Positions 48,701 through 59,479 of a DNA stretch of 64,000 nt are shown here, piece by piece. The stretch is taken from assembly GCF_032854445.1 (NCBI RefSeq), contig NC_088300.1, positions 12,433,191 through 12,497,190 on the forward strand, in the 5' to 3' direction. How positions within the stretch are numbered: position 1 is the first letter of the stretch; the number at the start of each line of letters is the position of its first letter. The DNA comes from Liolophura sinensis (Eukaryota; Mollusca; Polyplacophora; Chitonida; Chitonidae). The notes beneath the pieces were generated by a model, which saw only the letters and a list, made by a program, of their open reading frames with translations, had not been told where the DNA came from and made no database searches. Position numbers and translations under genes: made by a program.

Positions 48701-48840
48701 GAGAATACAACTACTGTCATATCTAGGCATGAACAAAGCAACCACCTTAATTGTCTGTAATAGTTTTGGACTTTATATTTCTGATAAATATTATACAGAG
48801 TGACTAGCATTTTGTCATGTAGTTCCCAATACACAAGCAC
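45705..48840. other. Long non-coding stretch
   Basis: No gene recognised in about 3.1 kb. A G-rich tract lies at 46810-46850. GTTTGAATCC near 46876 resembles a B box and may mark another worn tRNA-derived element. Confidence 0.35.
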
Positions 48841-48847
48841 GCACACA

Positions 48848-48997
48848 CAGCTATGCAGGCTGGCTGACAGGTACTATGTACACTCTCTCAGCACACGGCT
48901 ATGCAGGCGCTGGCTAACAGGTGCTGTGTACACAGTCTCTCAGCACACGGCTATGCAGGCGCTGGCTGACAGGTGCTGTGTACACAGTCTCTCATCA
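48848..48997. repeat. About 55-bp tandem repeat, 3 copies
   Basis: CACACGGCTATGCAGGCGCT, GGCTGACAGGTGCTGTGTAC and ACAGTCTCTCAG are repeated. The first copy is shorter and more diverged. Confidence 0.9.
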
Positions 48998-48999
48998 CA

Positions 49000-49535
49000 T
49001 GGACACCGACACTTCCTGAATTGCAGTGTTTGTGTCTTATGCGAACAGGATTACCCCAATCTTCCCTGTCTACCTGTCATGGATTCAACCCTGGTTTCTT
49101 TGGAAACTTACTCACAAAAAGGTTGCAGAAGTACAGTTCACACTCAGTGTTATTCATGCCAGGTTATTCTATTATCTTGTATTGGCCATGTAACATATGT
49201 ACAAACAGAGGTAAACCACTCAAATCTGGAGAGTCTTTTCAACAGCAGGGCTTTTCTTTTGTTTATTTTAGAATGTTTTGATGTTGGTCTTGGCTCTTTC
49301 TTCTGGTAGTCTATGACATCATTCAAAGGCATCACTAAAATGTCATGACATTTTGAAAAGAAGGAAAGGTCAGTGACATGTAATACGTGTAACTTTATAC
49401 TGCAAAAATGCCAAAAATTATGCAAAAGAAGAGTTAGTTACTGATTTTCACAAAGAAAGTTGCCATATATACATGAAGTGATAGCAGTAGGGGCCTTTGG
49501 ACAACTGCTTTGTAAAAGTTAAAGACTAAAATAAC
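49000..49535. other. Intron-like sequence
   Basis: A + strand open frame of 169 codons (48800-49309) starts within the small tandem repeat and runs on. I recognise no family and treat it as chance. Confidence 0.3.
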
Positions 49536-49542
49536 TGTTCAC

Positions 49543-49584
49543 CTTTGAGAGAAATCTGCTGAAGGTTCTGAGCACCCAAGAACG
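49543..49584 (-). CDS. Internal exon of minus-strand gene
   Basis: 42 bp between an acceptor (TTTTGATATATATCTTAG) and a donor (CTCAAAG|GTGAAC). Joined with the two bases left by the 50862-50963 exon it reads S-V-L-G-C-S-E-P-S-A-D-F-S-Q and leaves two bases for the next exon. All three frames are open in so short an exon, so the frame comes from its neighbour. A nearer AG (GTGCTCAG) would give 25 bp and break the phase to 41912-41965. Confidence 0.45.
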
Positions 49585-50049
49585 CTAAGATATATATCAA
49601 AAGCATACTTTTATAACCATGTTGCGCAATATTAACAATGAACCGTTATCTATAAGTTATATCTTCTGATTCCATGGATTATAAATTATTACAAGAGTTA
49701 CCCCCAGGCAAGCCAGACAAAGACTTGTCTGCTTGCCTCTACATACATGTACACGCATACAAAACAATGTTACTGGCATTCAAAACAACACTCAATCAAA
49801 GGCAGTACCATGTTACATTCTATACTGGTTATGCCTGTATAAGAAAACAGAAACTACCTGATGGGCACCCACCCACACACATCAGCAAAATCTTTGCATC
49901 TGTTATTTGTCAGAGTACATGTATACCCTCAGGCCTCAATGAAAATGCTATACAATTTTCTAGAAAAACTGCTACATTTTTGTGATACTTAACACAAGTC
50001 AAGTACATAACTATTGCAGTGCTTTTGATATTTATATGAAACAAAGAAA

Positions 50050-50376
50050 CAGGTGCCTCCAGTGGCAAAAGGTGCTTAAATTGTCTTTTGTTTGCTTGAG
50101 CACCCAAGGTGTGTGTTCAACCCCAGCATTGAACAGGGAATTTGAAGATTTGTAGATTCCCCTGCCCTCACTAGTTAATGTTGAATAGTCCATTGTCTGT
50201 TTAAGACCACTTGTCTTCCACCAATACGGTGTACATATCACTAAACCACATGTAAGAAAGTTGGTTTGTAAATAACCAACGATTAGTGGTGTACCCGGGC
50301 ACCCCATAAAAGTGGCTTCCATCATATAAGTCAAATATTCTTGAGTATGGCATCCATCAACAGTCGAATAAATAAA
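50050..50376 (+). mobile_element. tRNA-derived SINE copy with family A tail
   Basis: Head GGTGCCTCCAGTGGCAAAAG and a good B box (GTGTTCAACCCCAGC) are followed by a body unlike the other copies and then the shared 3' end (AAATATTCTTGAGTATGGCA) and AATAAATAAATAAA. The different middle suggests a second subfamily with the same tail. Confidence 0.75.
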
Positions 50377-50446
50377 TAAAATAATGTGGAAATGTCATCA
50401 GGTATAATGAGATATTACCCTTTGAAATCGTACCTTTTTCTTGTCA

Positions 50447-50601
50447 CAGAACAACTATCTAATTTCAGTTTTGTAATCAACTATTTCTCGGGATATGTCG
50501 ATTGTGCATCCAAAGAGTGGCACAAAAAGGCAGCAAATTCTTACCCCGTCATCGTCCAAGTGACTAATATTGATGACTATGAAAATCAGAAGTGTGGTTA
50601 A
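50447..50601 (+). CDS. Possible + strand terminal exon
   Basis: A strong acceptor (CGTACCTTTTTCTTGTCACAG) opens a frame of about 48 codons containing F-S-G-Y-V-D-C-A-S-K-E-W-H-K-K and ending N-Q-K-C-G stop. The composition is protein-like, but no neighbour or domain supports it, and it lies in an intron of the minus-strand gene. Confidence 0.25.
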
Positions 50602-50861
50602 AACAGGACAAGTAAAGGCTTATTCAAAATAAATAACAGACCACAGAGGGATTATTTTTCATCCCAGTAAGTCGAGAGCCATAGAAATAGACTCTCCTGT
50701 ATCTGTAGCTATTTCTAGTTTTTAATGCGTTTGAACTTGGTTCTGCATGTAACAAAAGTTTTGATTGACCGAACCATGTCAGACTGGCCATTTGGCTTTG
50801 TTTTAATAAAAGACTAAAAGTGTACAAACTCACAAACAAATTGCTTTGGAAAATACATTAC

Positions 50862-50963
50862 CTTCTGCTTGGCCCCTTCCTTTCTTTTAGCCATGAAATT
50901 TCGTTGAAAAAATGATTCATGACGCCAAAGGGATGTAGTAAAAACCACTGACTCCATGTGCTA
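50862..50963 (-). CDS. Internal exon of minus-strand gene
   Basis: 102 bp from an acceptor (GATGTGTGGGTCAG) to a donor (CAGAAG|GTAATG). Completed by the two bases from 51613-51674 it gives S-T-W-S-Q-W-F-L-L-H-P-F-G-V-M-N-H, then E-I-S-W-L-K-E-R-K-G-P-S-R. The aromatic-rich first half followed by a charged end looks like folded protein. Another frame also starts with an ATG at 50957 and stays open, but the phase from the upstream exon favours the reading given. The acceptor's pyrimidine tract is poor. Family not recognised. Confidence 0.5.
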
Positions 50964-51612
50964 CTGACCCACACATCTAAACATTTCACACGGTTAACTT
51001 CTGCGAATCGGTTGTATAAATCTATGCAAAATCACTCCAATTTGAATCTATATATCTATATGGTGAAGATGAAGTTTATTACACTCATCCACAGTGATAC
51101 ATCAAAATGCTTTAAATGTCATTGCATGGTCAGAAGCTACAGTGGCATGTAGTATAGTACCCTGGACCCCACAGCCAGCATTAGTCAGCTCGACGCCTTT
51201 AGAATCATTGCAAACCTGAAATTGCTCGTTCATGGAACAAAGTTCCTTAGGAAACCAAAACAAAAGCTATAAAGTATGTCTGTGTATCAAAACCTTTTAT
51301 AAACACACCTAAAATGATGGTTACAATGCCACAGAAATGCCACATGACAAACACGGTAAATGGGATAAAATTCCTGAATTTGGAAAGTTATTAACTGCCA
51401 ATGCTTTGCAACACTGTAGTGCTCAAAGTAAAGAAAATGGGCTTAATATTACAGTGTTGAACCCTTTATTACCAAAACTCACAGCTAAATGTTTCCCTTA
51501 ACATAAATCAGGCAAAGTCTTTCCTTCCTGTTCCTGCCAGAGCTTCCACAGCAGTGATTAACACTGTGTATATGTATGCTGGTTCACATAGTGTTCTTAT
51601 CACTGCAAATAC

Positions 51613-51674
51613 CTGTTCTGATCGAGACACATCAAAAATTTCCACATTCCATTATATACAGCTTTCATGCTGAG
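51613..51674 (-). CDS. Internal exon of minus-strand gene
   Basis: 62 bp with a good acceptor (AACTTTTAACTTTGTAG) and donor (GAACAG|GTATTT). The frame starting at the first base reads L-S-M-K-A-V-Y-N-G-M-W-K-F-L-M-C-L-D-Q-N and leaves two bases, which the next exon completes. Phase 0 at its start matches the end of the 54935-55146 exon. No domain recognised. Confidence 0.55.
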
Positions 51675-51679
51675 CTACA

Positions 51680-52790
51680 AAGTTAAAAGTTGGCAATTCT
51701 AAGAGGACAAAATGTATTGAGAAAAAATATTTAATTATAAATATCCATCAAATTTCCTTTGAAAAACTTATCTCATGTCATTTGTCACATTAAGATTAAC
51801 AATATGAAACGGGCCATTTGCTGATTACTCTGCATTCCAAAATTAGCATCAATAACATTTTAACATTATGAAATTGCTGAATCTAAACATAAAATTCTTC
51901 TTATCATAGTTGTAATTCTGCTGCAGGTTAAATTGTGATAAAGGACCAGTGAAACTTAAAAGGAAACACAACACTAAGCCAAATGTATACATTCCCTTCC
52001 ATTAAATATCCCACGTAACATTTAAAAAAGCACATCAGTTCAAAATCAGCAAAATTTCTCACATTAACAAAATCCAAAGCCCAGACATGTCATCAACTTT
52101 AACTAATCAGGTGCAAATTTTTCCTATGAATGCACATGCGGACAAAGTCCTGCTCTTAAGCTGCATATGAGTGTGGGGTATGACTGTGACATGACATTCC
52201 CGTCTCTTTAACAAGGAGTATCCCAGGCTTAGTAAAAATTCCACATACAAAATACATCTGAACAAAACTGCTGCATTTAGGTCTGTTTCCACTAATGATC
52301 TGTAATAACTAAGCAAGTCCTGCAGTGGAGGTGTATACAGATATTCTATACCCATAAAGTTGCCCGTGAAGTGTGTTCACCAGTATCCATTTGGATTGGA
52401 GGTGGGGGGGGGGGGGGGAGGTGGAGTTGGAACCCATGTTTTGCTGAACTAATCACCAGTGTCCTTACGCTCCCACAGGGAGGCAAGATTTCAAATTAAC
52501 TGCTCATTTGGTGAAATAATCATTGCACAATGTTGAAGGAAATCTCTGTAAACATTGCAACTGTCAAACATACCTTTAAACACACACCTAGTCTCATGAA
52601 ACAGAACCATGGAGAATTCATGGGCTCTGGTTAACGAGTGCAAAACATTTACAAACACTGGCGAAACAAAGACATAAATGTCTTTAACATAAATTTTTTT
52701 ACATAAATGCAAGTTGCTCACGCTGGCTGTACCCTTGTTTAATATTTATCAATTAAATTAGTTCAGTCAACTGTACGAGTACATTTGTGT
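51680..52790. other. Intron-like sequence
   Basis: No gene recognised. A run of about 17 G at 52405-52420 is followed by GTTGGAACCCATGT, a weak B-box-like sequence. Confidence 0.35.
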
Positions 52791-52794
52791 ATTT

Positions 52795-52845
52795 ACTTTA
52801 TTGGTGTTTTACGCCGTACAGATACTCAAGAATATTTCCTACCAC
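52795..52845 (-). mobile_element. SINE 3'-end fragment (family A)
   Basis: TTATTGGTGTTTTACGCCGT, then ACAGATACTCAAGAATATTT, is the reverse complement of the family A tail. The rest of the element is absent. Confidence 0.85.
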
Positions 52846-52849
52846 TGAA

Positions 52850-54540
52850 GAATCCTCTACATCATACAAAGCTTAACTAAAATAAGGAAATTTTGGACAC
52901 ATTTATGAGATCAAAAGTGAAAAGGGAAACAAATGTTACATGATTGAGTTTATTTAACAAGATTTAAAAATTGTTGGTTTGAAACTGTCAGTGAGTACAT
53001 TTCACTTCACTTCCTGTCCAAATTATCACCAGGAAATACTTTCACATGCTCGCCCTTCTCTGCACAGGGCCTCAAAATGTTATCACAAACTGCTACCTTA
53101 AACTGTGTCTTAGTACATACAAATGTTCAACAAATGTTTATTTGTCAGTTTTATTGTAAAAATCGAAGAATATTTATTTTGAAAATTGACAAAGGTTTTG
53201 TGGAGTAGATGTAGATGGAAGACAAGTACAATGTACATAAGTGCGGGGCGGGGGAAGGATTCGAGTTCGCTCTAGCTCTGGTGTTTTATTTGCACTCCCT
53301 GTTAATTATGGCTAACACACTGGTTGCAGACCATATTACTTTGTATAGGAATTTAAACTTGAAATAGCTGACATGCCATCTCATCAAAGCTGATTATTTG
53401 CACACAAGATTATTTTGTTAATCCAATGATGGTCAGGTGATCACGAGTGAGTTGACAAAACTATTAGTGATCAGGAAAATCTGGATATTGATGGGTACCC
53501 GTACACATCATCTGCGGGTATCCATTTGGGTAATCGTAGAATCTGACAAAATGCATCCCGCGCTATTAAAGGGACATACCGCCTACATCGAAAAAAAATG
53601 CACTGTTATTCTGGACTTCATCTACATAAAGCTGAGACTTCCCGTTGTCTACTGACACTTATTCGACTTTGAGTGAACAATCGAATGTTCAGTTTTATCA
53701 AGGGTTTCAAGTGACCACCAACTCATTCAAGTTGCTATATTTGGAACACAGGGTTTTTAGAGTCAGTTACCTCCCCTTTTGTCTAGACAAAAGAGATTTC
53801 AGACACAGTGTCAAACACAGTACTGTGTTGTAAGTTTGCAGATGATCATATTTGGTTTCCTAAACTTATAATTCACTTTCAATCTATCGTATTGTTTACT
53901 TGTTTGCGATCCACGAGTGAAAGTTGCATTATGGGAATCCCTGCAATGCCTTATTTGCATGTTATCTTGTTGGGCAGTTTAGACCGGTGTCAGATTTCCC
54001 ATTTTAGTTCTCTAAACTGACATTTTTCAGAAAATATAGGCTAAGGAGGTTTAGTTAGAAGCCAAATGCAACACAAAAATTCAGAATTTCTTTCCGTGGT
54101 ATGTCCCTTTAAGGGTAAACTGTTTGTTACCGTTTCTGTTAACTTTTCTAAACATCTTGCTCCAGTGGAGTGTCAATTTAGCATGAGAAAAAAACCATGA
54201 TGCAATTTAATGTTTAACATGGATTTGTTGTTTTGGTTCACAATCTCTAAACACAGCACCCAAGCAGTAAGTGCCTAAACACAGGGAGGGTATTGGGTGT
54301 GTCATGTGACACACATGAGGACAATCAATACGTCTGACACTAATCACATTTCCACACACACTAAATGAAGCAATTCTACATGTCACGTAATAGATAGTCA
54401 ATAATAAGCTGAATAAACACACTTGGATACAGAGCATGAAGACAGTTCTTTTCTTTTTCTAACTACATGTGTGTCGTTTAAGTTTCCTGTAAGCACTACA
54501 ATAGGCATTTGCCATCTGCTGTATCACGAGGAAACATGCA
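52850..54540. other. Intron-like sequence
   Basis: No recognised gene in about 1.7 kb. GATTCGAGTTCGC at 53257 faintly resembles a B box. Confidence 0.35.
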
Positions 54541-54566
54541 GCCTATGGCTATGAAAGAGTGGGTAC

Positions 54567-54660
54567 TTGGTGTGGCCTGATATAGTTCCTGGGTGTGCCC
54601 TGATATCTTTCCTGGGTGTGCCCTCATATCTTTCCTGGGTGTGCCCTGATATCTTTCCAT
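54567..54660. repeat. 23-bp tandem repeat, 4 copies
   Basis: GGGTGTGCCCTGATATCTTT plus CCT is repeated with few changes. The first copy is the most diverged. Confidence 0.9.
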
Positions 54661-54934
54661 CAGTCACATTTCAATCTATCCATGTACAGGACTGATGTCA
54701 CTATGAGACTTGCGACACATCTGTCTACATACATCAATATGCATGTACAGTACATCATTTCCTAGCAAATGTCACAAAACAGAAATGAAGCGTATTGACC
54801 AGTCATGCATGTCACTGATGCATCTCATACCTTGCCTGTGTGGCATACATTATTGAAACATATGACACAACACACACACAACACTTCCCTTTGAAAGTCT
54901 GAATAAAGATCAACAGACATAATACCAGAATTAC

Positions 54935-55146
54935 ATAGGGTATATATGCCACTCTCTCAGAGGATTCCTCATCAACTAGATCTGAGATAGACTGGCCATG
55001 ATCCCGGTCTCCACATGAATCGTTACATTCACTAACCCAGAAATCTGTCCTGTGGCTTGCATGGTCTTCAAGGTGCCAAAGAGGTACATTGCATGTGACT
55101 GAAACAGGTTTCTCGTGATCTTTAAGCAATTCTGAATTCATCTCAC
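54935..55146 (-). CDS. Internal exon of minus-strand gene, end uncertain
   Basis: Entered from the single G left by 63153-63276 after an acceptor (TTATCTTTCGTGTATAATGAG), it reads G-E-M-N-S-E-L-L-K-D-H-E-K-P, V-T-C-N-V-P-L-W-H-L-E-D-H-A, then an acidic stretch (S-I-S-D-L-V-D-E-E-S-S-E-R-V). The chosen donor (CCCTAT|GTAATT) leaves phase 0, as the next exon needs. A donor 93 bp earlier (TTCTGG|GTTAGT) would also keep phase. Without a donor the frame runs into a hydrophobic stretch (Y-V-I-L-V-L-C-L-L-I-F) and stops at about 54812. Confidence 0.5.
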
Positions 55147-55149
55147 CTC

Positions 55150-55690
55150 ATTATACACGAAAGATAAATACCATAACATCACAATACCAAGGTTTTGAGA
55201 TACAACGTTACCACAACAGACTGACCTCCCTTTGTGATATGTCATCACTTTACGGCACAATAAGGACAATCTGGTAATTTTAACACAGGGTGGTATATAG
55301 GATATAGAAAACTAATTAAAAGGGATTAGGCTGATCTTCTGCATTATGTTCTTGGGTGGGTCTGATTTCCCAATATTACAAAAATAATGTTCTGCCGGTA
55401 CTATGACCTAACCACAATAACTGACATGTTATAAGATAGGCAAGTAGCCCTACTGTGCCATAAAGTGGTGACGTCATTTTGCACCAGCGCATCATTCTGT
55501 TGTCGTGATGACGCAACAGAAAAATGTGTATTAACACAAATGCAATTTAAACATTCACACGGTCAGCATAAGAAGCAAGAAGCAAACCGAAATTTAGAAT
55601 TACGCGACTTTGTTGCTATGGTAGACAGCAGCACTTCCCAAAATTAAGAACTGCTTCGTATATACATGCAATCACAGAAACAGCCTTTTT
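55150..55690. other. Intron-like sequence
   Basis: Nothing recognised. Confidence 0.3.
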
Positions 55691-55694
55691 CTAG

Positions 55695-55810
55695 CTTCTC
55701 CGTGCTGTGTGCCAAATGAGGCAGCAATAAGTACCATTTTTGAAATCTTTGGTATGAACAGACTTCGAAGTGGAGACTTCAACCTTTGGGCAACCAAAGT
55801 GGTCACATGC
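55695..55810 (-). mobile_element. Worn SINE-like fragment
   Basis: GGCAGCAATAAGTACCATTT, then TTGAAATCTTTGGTATGA, matches the head side of the element at 62055-62345 (GGCAGCCGCAAGTACCATTT and following). Only this part is left. Confidence 0.55.
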
Positions 55811-55814
55811 AGTG

Positions 55815-57440
55815 TTGATATAAACATATATTTATAATACAGACTTTAATAATAGGATATGCGAAGTGCTAATATACATGTAATGGTGGCAGTTCAGGGA
55901 TGGGGAGATTCTCTTTTTAGGGTGCTGTGCCTTCTTTGGCTACATACATTTCTGATACACCCCTGCCCCCACCCACCCAAACCAACCCCTTCTGTCTCAG
56001 TAATATCATGACTGCACGTCTCCTTATCACAAAAATGCCCCAAAGTTGTCATAATTCAATGTAGTGCAGCTTTCCTTTTAAGCTCCCCACTGCAAAAACC
56101 TGGCATTATGGCCAACCACAGCTAAGACCTTGCCACATTTCTCCAAATATTCAGCGACAAAAAACCAGCCAAATCTCTGGCGCCAGGTGGACAGATGACC
56201 TTTAGCACTCTGGAGGTCGGCAGTAGATGCTTAGATATTAGCCTGTATTGATCAACCTCCTCAAACAGATGTTGTACCCAGATTTAAAACATATGAGTAT
56301 ACTGTGAAAGTCTCAGGATGGCACCTCTTACAATTTCTGTCAGACGTCATACAATCCGGATCGGTGAAAAACAGAAGACGGAAATCCTCTTCAGTCTTGA
56401 CACATTATACCGAACAACATGTCAGCAATTCTCAGCATACATGCTTTACACTTTGCTCCTGTCACCAATATGATACCAAAAATTCAAATCTACTAGATAA
56501 ACCTTTCAAAGTCAAGACGGTAATCACTCAAGAGTGAAGCCAGCTGTCATTTCTTCCAGACAGACCAATCATAACTGCTATCTATTGGAAATCATTTCTT
56601 GAACAGGAGTAATTTCCTTGTCAGCATTCACTTTCAGTCTTCTGTCAAATGTTGGGATGCTGGGCTAAACAAACCCTCCACCCCCACCCCACCTCTCCAC
56701 CCTCCCAACTTTTCCTTCATCAGTCTGTTTCATGTACTAAAGCTTCTAGAGAAATCTACACATGTACAGCCCACTGTTTTCCACTTACTTGTACCAAGCA
56801 GAGACAATGTACAGTACATGTATATGCCAGTAAATATATTCTTGGATACAATTAGATACTGAAATAGTCTTTTTTTTTTAAAACACTAATATTAATCCTT
56901 GCCCTTCTTTGAAGTTATGGGTAATATCTAATAGTTAAAACCTAATCACACTGGTACACTCAAAAGCAAAATTGCAAGGATCTTTTAAATGTTGGAAAAT
57001 TAATGGAAAAATTCAAGCAAAAGACAGATTCATCAAACATTCATGTACTAAAATGTTACTAATTAAACTCATTGAAAAATGCACAGTTCTGATGGTATAG
57101 CAGATGATCAAGATCCTAGATGTCAGTTTAATTCTCAGACAAGCCAGTAATTTCATCCACTGTTCTCCATCTTGAAACGAAACATGCACTGATAAAACTG
57201 CATTCACGGCACCATTTGTGCTACTGACTCATCGAATTCGATTTATTGAATGAAAATAGAACAAATACTATTTCACAAATCACATTTACACATAGCAGTT
57301 TGCTGAATTATATGAAAAACAACTTTTTGCCTCGTTTGAATAGTCAAATCTGATGAGTCTATCCCACAAAAAAGCACCGGTTTGAAGTGAGACTTGGGGT
57401 AGAGCTGTCTATTTTAAGAGTTAACCATGTGCATAAGCAC
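55815..57440. other. Intron-like sequence
   Basis: No gene recognised. A C-rich tract (about 55960-55995 and 56678-56705) marks simple sequence. Confidence 0.35.
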
Positions 57441-57448
57441 CTTCAGTC

Positions 57449-57822
57449 AACTGAACCGTTAATCTGAAGCCATGGAATCACGTCTTAAACTTCACATTCA
57501 AATTATCACTAACTGAACCGTTAATCTGCAGCCATGGAATCACGTCTTAAACTTCACATTCAAATTATCACCAACTGAACCATTAATCTGAAGCCATGGA
57601 ATCACGTCTTAAACTTCACATTCAAATTATCACTAACTGAACTGTTAATCTGAAGCCATGGAATCACATCTTAAGCTTCACATTCAAATTATCACCAACT
57701 GAACCGTTAATCTGAAGCCATGGAATCACGTCTTAAACTTCACATTCAAATTATCACTAACTGAACTGTTAATCTGAAGCCATGGAATCACGTCTTAAGC
57801 TTCACATTCAAATTATCACTAT
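57449..57822. repeat. 62-bp minisatellite, 6 copies
   Basis: Units AACTGAACCGTTAATCTGAA, GCCATGGAATCACGTCTTAA, ACTTCACATTCAAATTATCA, CT repeat at exact 62-bp spacing (57451, 57513, 57575 and on) with single-base variants. Confidence 0.95.
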
Positions 57823-57824
57823 CA

Positions 57825-58445
57825 ATAGACAGCTGGGCTATGATAAGTAGATGTGTGAACTAGGTAGTATTTACTACCCAACCTATGATTGAAGTCCTCA
57901 AAGGCTTTGACAGAGAAATTATTGGAGGTAATAAATGCAGCCAACAACCGAGAGGTAATAGGATGACGAATGACAATGCCATCCCAAAGCCAGTGCAATT
58001 TATCTACGGCAAAGTCCAGATCTTCTGTTTGATTGCAAAAATGCAAAGAGCTCTGGCTGGCTCTGGTCAGGACAAACACCAAAGCCATTCAGGCAGGCCA
58101 CCCTTCATTTGACCAAGCCTACACCGGAACACAGGCAATCTGCAAACCCACCACCATACGGACAGGATCAACAAACGCAGGACAACTTATTCACTCACCA
58201 TCCCATAGGATCACTTAGTCCTGACCCGTGGGCAAAAGTAGACAAACAAAAGGGCTTCCGTCTCCTGGGGACACTCGTCCGATGCTTCCACACAACAATC
58301 AAGCTTGAGCAGGCCACAAATAAAAATCCAATACCAGAAATCGGCTCACACGTTCATCAAGTGGACACAGTAAACAATAGAGACGCTTCTACAATCTGTA
58401 CTCAGACAAATCTCATCCATATACAGTTTATACTTACACCTTAAA
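57825..58445. other. Unrecognised stretch open on both strands
   Basis: Less AT-rich than its surroundings, with frames of 88 codons on - (57822-58088) and 75 and 111 codons on + (57885-58112, 58109-58444). The minus frame (S-L-H-F-C-N-Q-T-E-D-L-D-F-A-V-D-K-L) reads a little like protein. I can assign no family; a decayed transposon gene is possible. Confidence 0.2.
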
Positions 58446-58527
58446 CCCTGCACTTTACAGTCTGTCATTAAACCTAAAACCTAGGTTATTTCCAAAAAAT
58501 TTTTATGTATATTTATATACATTTTGA

Positions 58528-58640
58528 TTTATTTATTTGATTGATGCTTTATGCTGTGCTCAAGAATATTTGACTTATATGATGGAGGTCACCACTAAGG
58601 TAGGAAGACACTTTCAGGAATCTCAACCCAAGAGGAGCCC
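58528..58640 (-). mobile_element. SINE 3'-part fragment (family A)
   Basis: TTGATTGATGCTTTATGCTG, then TGCTCAAGAATATTTGACTT, then ATGGAGGTCACCA fits the reverse complement of the family A 3' third. Highly diverged beyond about 58600. Confidence 0.7.
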
Positions 58641-58644
58641 CAAA

Positions 58645-59475
58645 CATCTGTAAGTTCAAATAGTGATATTTTAAATTGTAAATATGCTGTTCTCATGTTG
58701 GACAGAAATGAAGTACATGGAATTATTAAATTACTAAATTAAAGTGTTAAACTTCCACTAAAGTATGTCTACTAAATGTGCACATATTTTATTGTAACAT
58801 ATGAACATGCTGAACTGATTCACCTCGCGCATTTTTCCAGCAAAGGAAACATTCAATAAAATCTTCACCGAGATACAAGCTATAACACTCCCAATAATCA
58901 ACATTATTTCTGTATGGGTTTTCAGGTGGCCACATGACAGGTAGAACATGTCCCACTATCATAACACCTCCCTCATATGAATAAATATTTACCAAAACCA
59001 AGTCAACCTGACTTCGTTCTGTAAACCCCTAACTACTATATAAGTATCTTGCATATTTCCAGATGTAAATGACACACAATGAACTTCAGCTGGATCAAGA
59101 TTTCATGCCAAAATCCCATTTTTCACCTGTTATTGGATTCAGGTGCAGGTGAGCTATATGTTGATTTGTATGTTAATCATAATGTTGGAGTGCTTTATCC
59201 AGGATAAGACTCTGCAATGTTTGTGTTAATCAACCAATTTTCTCTCTCCAAATTGAATTCCTGGTCGACAATTGCCCGCAGAGGAAAAAATGGAAAGATC
59301 ATGTGGATTGCTTTTTTTCCTGAAGTTATTCCCCTTCCTTTGGATGTGTACACATATCTTAGACACGCTGCTCTGGCGATGGTAACACGGCTTTCTGCAA
59401 TTTTCTTACACCATGATTTCCTCATTTTACTGTTACTGAGACTCAGGGAAACTGTTGAGTAAAATGATGTGTAGT
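58645..59475. other. Intron-like sequence
   Basis: No gene or repeat recognised. Confidence 0.35.
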
Positions 59476-59479
59476 ATTA

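Noticed and set aside
48800-49309. 169-codon + frame
   Set aside because: It starts in a short tandem repeat and continues into intron-like sequence; no family match.
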